Source of the DNA: Methanothrix soehngenii GP6
Lineage (GTDB): Archaea > Halobacteriota > Methanosarcinia > Methanotrichales > Methanotrichaceae
Direction: 5' to 3'
Assembly: GCF_000204415.1 (NCBI RefSeq)
Contig: NC_015416.1
Location: 2,480,001 to 2,544,000 of the forward strand
DNA: 64,000 nucleotides
Shown: piece after piece, positions 25,158-33,734 of the stretch
Layout of the letters: every line of letters begins with the position of its first letter
Position numbering within the stretch: the stretch's first letter is position 1
Translations under genes and position numbers: made by a program
The notes under the pieces: generated by a model
What the model saw: only the letters and a program-made list of their open reading frames with translations
What the model was told of the DNA's origin: nothing
Database searches by the model: none

Positions 25158-25481
25158 ATGAAGATGTATATAATTTCTGTATTGATTCTTTTAGCGATAG
25201 CATGCAGCAGCCAGTCAACGGATACAGTGAACATCAGCAGAGATTCTGGCATGGCAATACTGGCCAATCTGACAGAAGGCTCTTCCAGCCCCTCTGCGGT
25301 CCAGGAGAGCATGCTGCAAAACCTGACAAACCAAACAAACCAGACAAATCAGACTGGCGACGCCCGACTGTTAGCGAATGATGACTTGTGGAGCTGGGGC
25401 AAGATTCCCATTGGCTATGAGGTAAGCGATAACGGAACTCTGATCAACCTGGCCGAGCAGGAATGGGCTCCAAGCATCTAA
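25158..25481 (+). CDS. Small exported protein, LWSWG family member 1
   Basis: 107 aa with a signal peptide (residues 1-~20, 'MYIISVLILLAIACSS', a Cys near the cleavage zone raising the option of a lipoprotein). It shares three blocks with the proteins at 52114 and 52726: 'DSGMAILANL', a low-complexity Ser/Asn/Gln/Thr linker with 'NQTNQTNQT' sequons, and 'DLWSWGKIPIG'. It lacks the longer C-terminal half of the other two. A near-perfect AGGAGGTT lies 8 nt upstream, so strong translation is expected. I know no named family. Exported or surface role inferred. Confidence 0.75.
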   Translation: MKMYIISVLILLAIACSSQSTDTVNISRDSGMAILANLTEGSSSPSAVQESMLQNLTNQTNQTNQTGDARLLANDDLWSWGKIPIGYEVSDNGTLINLAEQEWAPSI

Positions 25482-25555
25482 AGGGCATACTGACAAGACT
25501 CTTTAATTTTTTAGCCAGCCGCACTCCAGGCCATATGATGATGCAAAAGCTTGCC

Positions 25556-25996
25556 TCATAAAGATCTTCTCTCCGCTTCCCTCTTGAGATATAAGAGCGT
25601 CTGCTGGATCGACCTTGAGAGCATCCTTTTCATTGTGCCGCGCAGAATGCTTGGCAGGAGACCTTCCCAGGACTCCTCCGACCTGACGAGCGCTTTTTCT
25701 CCTCTCTTCTCGATCTGCCAGAGATGAACCGCCTTAATTCCAGTGGTCGTGCCAGTCCAGACCAGATGGTGGGGCCTTTCCATCTGCAAGACTGTTGAGC
25801 GGATGGTCAATTGGCCAGCCTTCCAACTGAACCTCGTGCCGACAGCCAGATCGCCCTCTATAAAGGCGGCCTTGACATCCGAATTCCAGTCCGGCCAGCT
25901 GTCGACGGCGACGATGATATCCCAGATGGTCTCTGGCGAGGCCTCGACCTCAACCTCTCGAGAGGCTATTACGGGAGCTAATTCATTTATCTTCAT
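25556..25996 (-). CDS. SRPBCC (START-like) domain protein
   Basis: 146 aa, cytoplasmic. 'EVEASPETIWDIIVAVDSWP' then 'DWNSDVKAAFIEGDLAVGTR' is the standard SRPBCC opening; 'HHLVWTGTTTGIKAVHLWQI' is the central sheet and 'ILRGTMKRMLSRSIQQTLLYL' the C-terminal helix that closes the hydrophobic cavity. Unlike the paralogue at 8733-9260 it has no membrane anchor. Ligand unknown; probably a small-hydrophobic-molecule binder. Divergent from the hydrolase gene at 26085. Confidence 0.85.
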   Translation of the reverse strand: MKINELAPVIASREVEVEASPETIWDIIVAVDSWPDWNSDVKAAFIEGDLAVGTRFSWKAGQLTIRSTVLQMERPHHLVWTGTTTGIKAVHLWQIEKRGEKALVRSEESWEGLLPSILRGTMKRMLSRSIQQTLLYLKREAERRSL

Positions 25997-26645
25997 TTCC
26001 GGATTTCTCCAGGATCACTCATCTCCTCATACTCAATAGGTTTATCGATCTCAAGATCCTTTTCGCCAGCTTTTTCTAGGTCTGGTGAAGAGCAGATACG
26101 AGAAAATGGCAAGCTACAAGGCAGGAGCAGGACTTCTAATTGCCGCTTTGGCTATTGCTCTATTCATTGGATGGATGGGCCTTCCCGGCAGCATTCCAGC
26201 AACCAAGCTCAATAGCCTGGACTGGAAGGTGGAAGAAGATGGCAGGCTGGATTATCTGATCTCAATGCCCGAGTTCAATCTGAGCGAGGAGACGGTTGAA
26301 GGCAATAGCTCCTTGATTACAGTTCGGTATGCCAGCCGGGGAGCGGAGATGGCGGGACTTTTGAGACTTTCGAGATTTAGCAAGACCGTCAGCGATGATG
26401 CGAACAAAAAGGACAGTATTCCCGGAATAGTTCTCCTGCCCGGAGCCACAGTGACCAAAGAGCGGGAGCAGGGTTTGGCCAAGCGCCTGGCCGACCTGGG
26501 ATATGCCACAATCACCTTGGACCAGAGAAACCTGGGGGCGATTGATGTTAATGCGGATCTTGCGCTTTTTATAGATGGAAGAGAGCCTGTGGAGCATATG
26601 ATGGTCTATGATGCCCTGTCTGCAGCCGAAGTTCTGCGCTCTGTG

Positions 26646-28260
26646 GGCACAATCTCCTAAATAAGTGATGTAGGCAGGGCACATTCTATCACAAGTTATT
26701 AATATTATGATAATCATGTACCCTGTGTGACCCTACAATGACTGAGATGCAATTAAGCTTGATAAATTTTCCGTATCGTGAAATGCTTTCAAATATCTTC
26801 CAGGATTACTCAAACGACTTTGAATTTACTGCGAGCGGTATTTTTCGGAAAATAGTGCCGCCATTATGTCCCGAATGTGGCCATCCAATGAGCCATAATG
26901 GTTTTAACACCTGCCAGAAGAGACATCTCGGAGGGGCAAACGTCGGGAAATATTTATGTGGCGCTTGCGGGAAGTCAACCGAAGAAGATCGAGACTTCTG
27001 GATCAAGCTAAAGGCAGACTTCTTCGGGATTGTCACGGAAATCTGCACACGTCTGAGGCTTAATCACGTATCTTATGAAGTGATAGAATCGATAATGGGC
27101 TATCTGTATCCTCGGGATAAAGATACCATCCGGAACATGGTCCAGTGCGCGATTGAGGAGACAGATGTCCCTTCGGTCAAAAATATCCAGTTCGTGCATT
27201 ATGACGAGCAACATCCCAAGGCAGGACGAAACCAAAAGTATCGTTTGACACTCCTTGATTCGGTAACAAGGCAAGTAATCGCGGATGAGCTTTTCGATTC
27301 AAAAGATGCCGATACTATCGAAGGTTTCCTTCGAAGAAATCTCGACACTCAAAAGCAGATATTTATTGTCACAGACCTTTACAGAGGATACAGCAATGTT
27401 TTTAAAAGAGTATTCGGCAACAAGGTAATCCATCAATTCTGTTTGCTCCACTTGAATAAGCTCATAGTCAATGATTTTCCTCGAAAAACAAGCATCGAAC
27501 AGGAATTGCTTAAATACAAAATGCTTAACATATTTTTTAACCGTGAACTTGAGATTGAATTCCTTTCCACCTTGATCGAAGAAGAGAAAATGATGAGACA
27601 GAGAAGCAACAAGGAATACAAATCATGGATTGCAGAAGCCAAGCACCTATTTTATGATTTTGTTCGACGTCTGGAATTGAGACGTAGAAGAGAAAGCAAA
27701 AACCTTGAGCAAAGAACTTATCATGAAGCTTTAAATAATTTTAAATTTTTAAAGATGCAATCCGACTCGTTTATGATATCCGTTAGAAAGAGGCTGGATA
27801 AAATCGAAGAGCTTTGGCCAAACCTTACAGCATTTTACTTTACCGATAATGCCCCGGCTACAAACAATCCCATAGAAAATTACTATTCAACAAGTCTCAA
27901 GACTCATAGAAAAAAACAATTAGAGGAACCAGGAATCAAAGAGCAGATAAAGCTCTCTGCGCTAAAGAGAGCAGGAGTCTTTGGAAGGCCTCAAAAGTCT
28001 CTACTCAATGCATTCTTTATGTTCATTCCTTTTCTAGATACGGGTTAAAAGATTCGGCATCGCCTAACCAGATTCTAAAACAATAGCGTTAGCTTAGTAA
28101 TTTTTTTTAAAATACAAAATTATTTTATAAATTATTCTGATAAATTTGCTTTAATCAAACCAAATGGGCCGATTTGTGTAACCACATTAGCAATAATATC
28201 ATAAATGAGACAATCTATCGCTGGTAAAAAACAAATTTCACTTGATTTCTAGATAGTGCC
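26646..28260 (+). mobile_element. Insertion sequence (1615 bp), IS256/MULE-like
   Basis: Bounded by an 8-bp target duplication GCTCTGTG at 26638-26645 and 28261-28268. Ends GGCACAATCT... and ...AGATAGTGCC form a ~22-bp imperfect inverted repeat (16/22 matches). It carries one transposase gene. The undamaged ends, duplication and open transposase frame suggest recent insertion. Confidence 0.93.
26738..28048 (+). CDS. DDE transposase of the 1615-bp IS
   Basis: 436 aa, intact. The N-terminal ~80 residues carry two Cys pairs ('CPECGH', 'CGACGK') forming a probable zinc finger. The DDE core follows MULE/IS256 logic: Asp in 'VHYDEQH' (~156), Asp in 'IVTDLYRGY' (~213), the CxxH motif 'CLLH' (~235-238) and the final Glu in 'NNPIENYY' (~381). 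The 8-bp target duplication fits this superfamily. I cannot assign an ISfinder family name from sequence alone. Confidence 0.9.
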   Translation: MTEMQLSLINFPYREMLSNIFQDYSNDFEFTASGIFRKIVPPLCPECGHPMSHNGFNTCQKRHLGGANVGKYLCGACGKSTEEDRDFWIKLKADFFGIVTEICTRLRLNHVSYEVIESIMGYLYPRDKDTIRNMVQCAIEETDVPSVKNIQFVHYDEQHPKAGRNQKYRLTLLDSVTRQVIADELFDSKDADTIEGFLRRNLDTQKQIFIVTDLYRGYSNVFKRVFGNKVIHQFCLLHLNKLIVNDFPRKTSIEQELLKYKMLNIFFNRELEIEFLSTLIEEEKMMRQRSNKEYKSWIAEAKHLFYDFVRRLELRRRRESKNLEQRTYHEALNNFKFLKMQSDSFMISVRKRLDKIEELWPNLTAFYFTDNAPATNNPIENYYSTSLKTHRKKQLEEPGIKEQIKLSALKRAGVFGRPQKSLLNAFFMFIPFLDTG

Positions 28261-28721
28261 GCTCTGTGCCCGAGATCGACCCGGAGAGGATCATTTATGC
28301 TGGAGAGAGCAATGGTGCTCGAACTGCCATCATCGCCTGCGCCCTGGATGAAAGATCTAAGGGCGTTCTGGCCTTAAGCACCTGCGGTTATGGTACCGAT
28401 GCCGTCGTTGCCCAGTTGGGCATCGAGGATGAGGATATAATTCGCTTCTATCGATCCATCGATCCTGATACCTATCTACCTCTGATCGCACCCCGGCCAT
28501 TGGCTATGATCCACTCCAGAAACGATACGGTGATTCTCTATCCTCTGGCGGTGAAAACTTATGCTCTCGCTTCTCAGCCCAAGAGCCTGATCTCTGTGGA
28601 CTGCACAGTGCATGGCTACTGCCAGGAGATGGATGAGGGGATCGAAAAAGGGCTGAAAGGAATGGTTTCATGATCTAATATGCATCATGCACATATCATG
28701 ATCTGAGCCCTCGAACTTCCC

Positions 28722-29525
28722 TCATATCCCTCCGTAGTTTTGCGCATGCTCCCAGGCCCTGTGGCCCTCCGGGAAGCGATCCGGCCGGGAATAAATCGAT
28801 ATATCCTCCCGGCGAAACAGCCGCCGATCCAGACCCACCGGGCAGACTTTGATGCAGATTCCGCAAGGGGATATGCCCTTCTGGTTCAGCTCATTGCTAT
28901 GCTCGGCACAGCTCTTCTTATTGGTCAGACCCTGGGGGTAATCCCTCTCATCCAGTGCATTGACCGGACACATCTTGACGCAGCGCATGCATTCAGAGCA
29001 GAGCTTCTCATCTCTAATTGGGTCCGATGGAAGAACTGCGGAGGTGAAGACAGAGCCGAAGCGCACCCGGGGACCATAATCTGGCGTCAGGAGCATATTG
29101 TTCACACCGAAGCTTCCCAGGCCTGCCAGAAAGGCAGCATGGCGGTGGGAGAAGATTGCCACCGGATTTTTCAGCAGCGCCCGGATTCCGATGTATCCAT
29201 CCCTGGGAACGAAGACGGAAGGATGGCCCAATTGGGTGAGATAGCTGGCCAGGCGGTAGGTATACTGGTCGAGAAGGGAGTTGACTGTGCTGTACAGCTC
29301 CCGGTAATAGACAGAGGGCGACGTTTCCAGAACTGGCAGGCTGATTGGTAGGCCGATGACTATCACCGACCGGGCTTCGGGGTATATAGACTGAGGATAG
29401 AACTCCTCCGGCATCCAAGGCTGAAATGGGGGTTCTTTCCATCGATCCACGCTGGCCACTCCCACCAGGGGTATCTCCAACTTTTCGCACCATTTCTGGA
29501 TAGCGGCTTTCAGCTCATTGCTCAT
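28722..29525 (-). CDS. Double 4Fe-4S protein related to epoxyqueuosine reductase
   Basis: 267 aa. The C-terminal third has two ferredoxin-type cluster motifs, 'CSECMRCVKMCPVNAL' and 'CGICIKVCPVG' preceded by a lone Cys. The N-terminal portion ('EARSVIVIGLPISLPV', 'SYLTQLGHPSVFVPRDGYIGI', 'LAGLGSFGVNNMLLTPDYGPRVRFGSV' in part) matches the corrin-binding-like region of QueG and reductive-dehalogenase relatives. Archaea make archaeosine rather than queuosine, so true QueG activity is doubtful; these methanogen homologues are of unknown function. Single-gene unit. Confidence 0.8.
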   Translation of the reverse strand: MSNELKAAIQKWCEKLEIPLVGVASVDRWKEPPFQPWMPEEFYPQSIYPEARSVIVIGLPISLPVLETSPSVYYRELYSTVNSLLDQYTYRLASYLTQLGHPSVFVPRDGYIGIRALLKNPVAIFSHRHAAFLAGLGSFGVNNMLLTPDYGPRVRFGSVFTSAVLPSDPIRDEKLCSECMRCVKMCPVNALDERDYPQGLTNKKSCAEHSNELNQKGISPCGICIKVCPVGLDRRLFRREDISIYSRPDRFPEGHRAWEHAQNYGGI

Positions 29526-29692
29526 GAAAGGATCATATGCCGCTCAAAGGATAAAAGGATCACCAGGGATTATCGGCGGCTTGAAGATCCCTTCAGATAT
29601 CCCTGGCACCCCCTCTTTCATCGCTATTTTATAATTATTTTATCATTATTCTATAGCTGCAGCATTTGAGGAACGGAGTGCAATGCTCTTTC

Positions 29693-31615
29693 TCATATCA
29701 CATCCTCTCGGTTCTGCTCCTTGGACTTGCGGAAGAGCATCTTCATCTCATATACCCCTTCTTCTCTTCTTTTTTCCGTATAGAATCCCATCTTCTCAAA
29801 TAAGCTCACCATGGCCTTGTTCTCCACCAGTGTGTCCGCGGTAAAGCCCAAGAGGCCATGCCTCCTGGCGATGTATGTCAGATAAGAGAGAAGCTCTTTG
29901 CCCACCCCCATTCCATGATACTCGTCCTTTACTACTATTGCTACCTCTGCCAGGTACTTGTCTGGGTTCAGCTCGTACTGGCCAAGAGCAATAATGGTCT
30001 CTCTTTCTCTCTCCTTCTCCTTGATCACCGCTAAGATCTCCATCTTCCGGCTCCAGTCTACAACAACGAAGTCCTGCAGCCTCTTATGAGGCATATCCTT
30101 CCGGGCAGAGAAGAACCTCATGTACATGCTGTCCTCTGATAGATCGTAGAAGAAGTCTTTAAGCATGGTCTCATCGGTTATCTTCACCGGCCGGAGGAAT
30201 ATCTCCAGCCCCTTCTTGGTGGTCCTGTATGTCTCCAGCTCCTCGGGATACATTCCCTTCTCGCCAGGGATGAAGACCTGATCTTTGTAGATCAGAGATC
30301 TCTTCCGGGCGGCTTCGATCAGCCAGGGGCGGAACTTGGGATGGGCGATGGCGATAAGGTCCATTGCCCTCTCACGGATGTTCTTGCCGTGCAAATAGGC
30401 GATTCCGTATTCAGTCACCATATAATGCACGTCTCCCCTGGTTAAGGTGATCCCTGCTCCCTCCTGCAGGACGGGAACGATGCGGGAGACGCTGTCGTTC
30501 AGTGCAGTGGAGGGGAAGGCGAGAATGGTCTTCCCTCCGGGGCTCAGGACCGCTCCCCGCATGAAGTCCGCCTGACCGCCGGTGCCGCTGTAGAAGGTCC
30601 CTCCCAGAGATTCTGCTGTTGCCTGGCCGGTCAGGTCTACCTCCATGGCGCTGTTGATGGCGGTCATCATCCTGTTCCGGGAGATTATGAGGGGATTGTT
30701 GGTGTAGTCGATCCTCTTGAACTCGATCGATGGGTTCTCGTCCAGGAAATCGTAGGTATCCCGGCTTCCCATGCAGAATGAGGCGATGGTCTTTCCTGGA
30801 TTGTGGATCTTCTTCTGATTGGTGACCACTCCCTTTTTCATCAGCTCGACGATGCCATCGGATAAGAGTTCCGTATGCACTCCCAGGTCCTTTTTGTTCT
30901 CGAGGCTGTGCACCACCTCGTCCGGTATCAGGCCGTATCCCACCTGAATGGTCGAGCCATCCTCTATGATACGAGCGACGTATTTTCCGATCCTCTGCAC
31001 GATGTCGTTGGGAGCCTTAACCGAATACTCGAGGAGAGGCTCGTCATGGGGAAGGATAAAATCGATATCTTTGATATGAATGAAGCCATCTCCATGTGTT
31101 CTAGGCATGTTTTCGTTCACCTGGGCCACGACGACCTCTGCCTTTTCCAGGGCAGCCTTGACCACGTCCACGCTTATGCCCAGGCTAAGGTAGCCGTGCT
31201 TATCCGGAAGAGAGGTCTGGACTAGGGCTATATCCACCGGAACCATCTCTGAGCGGAAGAGATCGGGAACGGATGAGAGGAAGATTGGGGTATAATCCGC
31301 TGCACCACGGTTGACCGGATTTCTGGTGCTGTCTCCCACGAAGAAGGAGTCAAGCCTGAAGTTATCCTGGAACTTTTCATCGGTATATGGAGCCACGCCA
31401 AGCGTCCAGATGTGGATCAGTTCCGCATCGAAGAACGCTTTGGGATTATTGTTGACGTAGTTGACCAGCTCAGCCACCAGGAATTGAGGCTCGCCGCAAC
31501 CGGTCCCTATGAAGATCCTATCTCCTGCATGGATGTGGCTGAATATGACCTCTGGGGGCAGGAACTTCTCAGGATATGTCTTCTTGAACTCTTCCAGGAT
31601 CTTTTTGTCTTTCAT
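29693..31615 (-). CDS. Acetyl-CoA hydrolase/CoA-transferase fused to a GNAT acetyltransferase domain
   Basis: 640 aa. Residues ~1-450 form the two-part CoA-transferase fold of the acetyl-CoA hydrolase/4-hydroxybutyrate CoA-transferase family, with the catalytic Glu region 'NSAMEVDLTGQATAES' and the CoA-site 'GTGGQADFMRGA'. Residues ~475-625 are a GNAT domain ('LRPVKITDETMLKDFFYDLS', 'EVAIVVKDEYHGMGVGKELL', 'LVENKAMVSLFEKMGFY'). Fusions of this type are known in archaea and bacteria; in an acetate-using methanogen it could act on the acetyl-CoA/acetate pool with protein-acetylation control, but that is inference. GAGGAGAGA lies before the ATG. Confidence 0.9.
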   Translation of the reverse strand: MKDKKILEEFKKTYPEKFLPPEVIFSHIHAGDRIFIGTGCGEPQFLVAELVNYVNNNPKAFFDAELIHIWTLGVAPYTDEKFQDNFRLDSFFVGDSTRNPVNRGAADYTPIFLSSVPDLFRSEMVPVDIALVQTSLPDKHGYLSLGISVDVVKAALEKAEVVVAQVNENMPRTHGDGFIHIKDIDFILPHDEPLLEYSVKAPNDIVQRIGKYVARIIEDGSTIQVGYGLIPDEVVHSLENKKDLGVHTELLSDGIVELMKKGVVTNQKKIHNPGKTIASFCMGSRDTYDFLDENPSIEFKRIDYTNNPLIISRNRMMTAINSAMEVDLTGQATAESLGGTFYSGTGGQADFMRGAVLSPGGKTILAFPSTALNDSVSRIVPVLQEGAGITLTRGDVHYMVTEYGIAYLHGKNIRERAMDLIAIAHPKFRPWLIEAARKRSLIYKDQVFIPGEKGMYPEELETYRTTKKGLEIFLRPVKITDETMLKDFFYDLSEDSMYMRFFSARKDMPHKRLQDFVVVDWSRKMEILAVIKEKERERETIIALGQYELNPDKYLAEVAIVVKDEYHGMGVGKELLSYLTYIARRHGLLGFTADTLVENKAMVSLFEKMGFYTEKRREEGVYEMKMLFRKSKEQNREDVI

Positions 31616-31865
31616 TGCCCGTCTCTCCTCATTTGCGTCTTATGTCAATTCCTCTCGGTTCATTCCTGTTTGGATCTTCTTCTTCTTCCATAATCAGCCT
31701 ATCGCTCTGAAAAGAGAAGATTATGAAGGTCAGCTGTGGTCAGATGTCATTCGCTCTTTGCACATTATTATATTTTCAATGGAGAATCTATCTTAAAAGG
31801 GGAATAGATTGATATAGAAATGGTCAGCATTTAACAATAATCGGGTTTAATTGAGGAGATCGACA

Positions 31866-31982
31866 ATGATCAACCTATTCAAGAAGAATGCTGGAGGAGA
31901 GGCAAGAAAGGATAAGAAGAAAGAAAAGCAGGAGGAGAGGCGACAGAAAGCGCAGGCCAGGGGACAGAAGCCCATAAGATAA
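31866..31982 (+). CDS. Small highly basic protein (38 aa)
   Basis: The frame starts MINLFKKNAGGEARKDKKKE and continues with alternating Lys/Arg/Glu/Gln, ending 'QKAQARGQKPIR'. GGAG lies about 9 nt upstream of the ATG and an AT-rich tract precedes it. The strongly charged, helix-forming, partly amphipathic N-terminus ('INLFKK') suggests a nucleic-acid or ribosome-associated peptide, or a membrane-surface peptide. No family recognised. Confidence 0.5.
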   Translation: MINLFKKNAGGEARKDKKKEKQEERRQKAQARGQKPIR

Positions 31983-32031
31983 CCATTTTTCGGCTTAACT
32001 ATAAAAGATCGATCTCACCAGTAGCGAGAAT

Positions 32032-32604
32032 TCACTGGCGTGAGCGGTCAATGGTTTCCACCGCCTTCACAACGCTCTCCCATTCCGGGCAGTATGAGAC
32101 CTGGCTGCGATAATCCTCAATTCCAGTGCCGTTCAGGCTCCATGGGTGCTGAAATAGAATTCCATGCCGATCTGGATCGCTCTTCACGAACTCCACTATA
32201 TTGATGTCCAGATCATCGATAAGCACATCTGATGGCACATTATGCTTGGTCCCCGTTCTGGCCCAGTAGTAGCCCTTCAGGGAAGGAAAATGGGCGCTCA
32301 GCCATCGGCGGGTAGCCTCTTCGGTATGCGGCCTCCTGGCGGTCACCACGAAGACATCATGGTGGCTGAGCTTCTTTATCGCCTTTTGCGAGCCATGGAT
32401 AATTGGCACTTGCATCACATATTCCGGATCCGAAAGCAATCTAGATATCTCCTCCCAGACCTCCCTTCCCTCGAAGGTCCAGTGCGCACGATCGACATCG
32501 CTCTTGGAATATATGAGGCCGTATTCCCTCTCGATCTCCCTCAGAACAGCAGCCACCTGATCTGCGAGCACCCCGTCGATGTCCACAGCGATCTTTAATG
32601 TCAT
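32032..32604 (-). CDS. HAD-superfamily 5'(3')-nucleotidase-like phosphatase
   Basis: 190 aa. 'IAVDIDGVLAD' (DxDGV, residues 6-12) is the HAD nucleophile motif of the NT5C (5'(3')-deoxyribonucleotidase-like) family; 'FVVTARRP' is motif II, and 'DVLIDDLDINI' supplies the motif IV acids. A Lys upstream ('GTKHNVPSDVLIDD') fits motif III. It probably dephosphorylates a nucleotide or sugar phosphate in the cytosol. Single-gene unit between the 38-aa gene and the transposon region. Confidence 0.85.
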   Translation of the reverse strand: MTLKIAVDIDGVLADQVAAVLREIEREYGLIYSKSDVDRAHWTFEGREVWEEISRLLSDPEYVMQVPIIHGSQKAIKKLSHHDVFVVTARRPHTEEATRRWLSAHFPSLKGYYWARTGTKHNVPSDVLIDDLDINIVEFVKSDPDRHGILFQHPWSLNGTGIEDYRSQVSYCPEWESVVKAVETIDRSRQ

Positions 32605-32959
32605 TTTTTGCGGAAACCTCGTTTATTTGAGTTGGTGAATATCGATATGCAACCACTGTCCTGCTCAACTGCTCCATTCAACTGCATTATCCTATTGCTG
32701 ATCCTCAACTGCCTCATTCAGCGGGTCTATTAATGCATTTAATCAGGGCACCCATATAAAGGTTTCAACCTGCGCCGGATGCACTGGTGAGGCAACGATC
32801 CTATTGTGCACCTGACTATGGGCAGTTCAGTGGTCAATGCCATGCGTACGATTCAACTCGCAGCAGCGCGGAGTTTTCATCGTTTACGGTGGGGAGGAGC
32901 GCGTACAAATATCTTCACCCAGGATAACCATATGTAGCATTAAGTGAATATACCAAATC
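32605..32959. other. Spacer with orphan promoter, left of the tnpB element
   Basis: CATATAAAGG at 32751-32760 is a good TATA box with no intact gene downstream. A 39-residue frame (ATG ~32818) runs to a stop just before the tnpB start. This may be the remains of a gene displaced by the IS200/IS605-type element. Confidence 0.3.
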
Positions 32960-33734
32960 ATGCAGCTCACAAAGACCATTATCCTGAAGCTAGATGCACC
33001 GGATAATGACCTAGCAGAGCTGCTAGGAGCATTCTCCCAAGGCATGAATTATGCCTCGCAAATCGTGTTTGACATCGGCAAGCCTGTTGGAAGTGGACTT
33101 ATCCAAAAAGCCACTTACAAGCATCTACGGAACAATCTTAACCCTGAAATCTCAGATGGCTTGCAATGTAGCTCGCCAGGTTTCGGGAGCTTACAAAACA
33201 CTTCAGAGTCAGATCGACAAAAGAGAATCAGAATGGCAATTCCTCGATTTCGATCCAACCTCGGCTACATTCTCGTTCGAACGCGATTTTGGCTTATCCG
33301 GAGACACTTTGAGCATAACTACATTAGCGGGGCGCAGGAGATATAAGATCTTGAATTACCAGTATGCTCAGAGATACTTAGACGGGTCCTGGAAATACCT
33401 GGCATCCAAGCTTTGTTTGCACAAAAACGGAGCTTACTTTTTCCATTTGGCCTGTGCGAAGGATATTCCAGACAAGAATATAGTTGATGCATCCACTTTC
33501 ATGGGTGTTGATGTCGGTATTAATTGTCTGGCGGTTGCATCTACCACGGACAAGCAATGCAAGTTCTTTGCAGGTGGTGAAATCAAGAACCACCGAAACA
33601 TCCGATCCAAGGAACGCCAGAGATTGCAGAAGGCAGGCGGTCGATATTTGGGCACTCGATCTTCTATGAGAACTCTTAGAAAAATAGCAGGCCTAGAGAC
33701 ACGGTTTATGACTGCCGTCAACCATAAGGTATCC

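Larger units (their letters stand above)
26085..28673 (+). pseudogene. Alpha/beta hydrolase gene split by an IS element
   Basis: Two halves flank the element at 26646-28260. The 5' half (26085-26645) encodes a membrane anchor ('LLIAALAIALFIGWMGL', ~15-33) and the first strands of an alpha/beta hydrolase ('GIVLLPGATVTKEREQGLAK', 'GYATITLDQRN'). The 3' half (from 28269) encodes the nucleophile elbow 'GESNGARTA' (GxSxG) and the later Asp/His region ('HSRNDTVILYP', 'VHGYC'). Removing the IS and one copy of the 8-bp duplication joins '...EVLRSV' to 'PEIDPERIIY' in frame, restoring one continuous protein of roughly 320 residues. The disrupted copy should be non-functional. Confidence 0.93.

Noticed and set aside
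28722-29525. Naming the double-cluster protein queG
   Set aside because: Archaea are not known to make queuosine; the similarity supports only the wider family.
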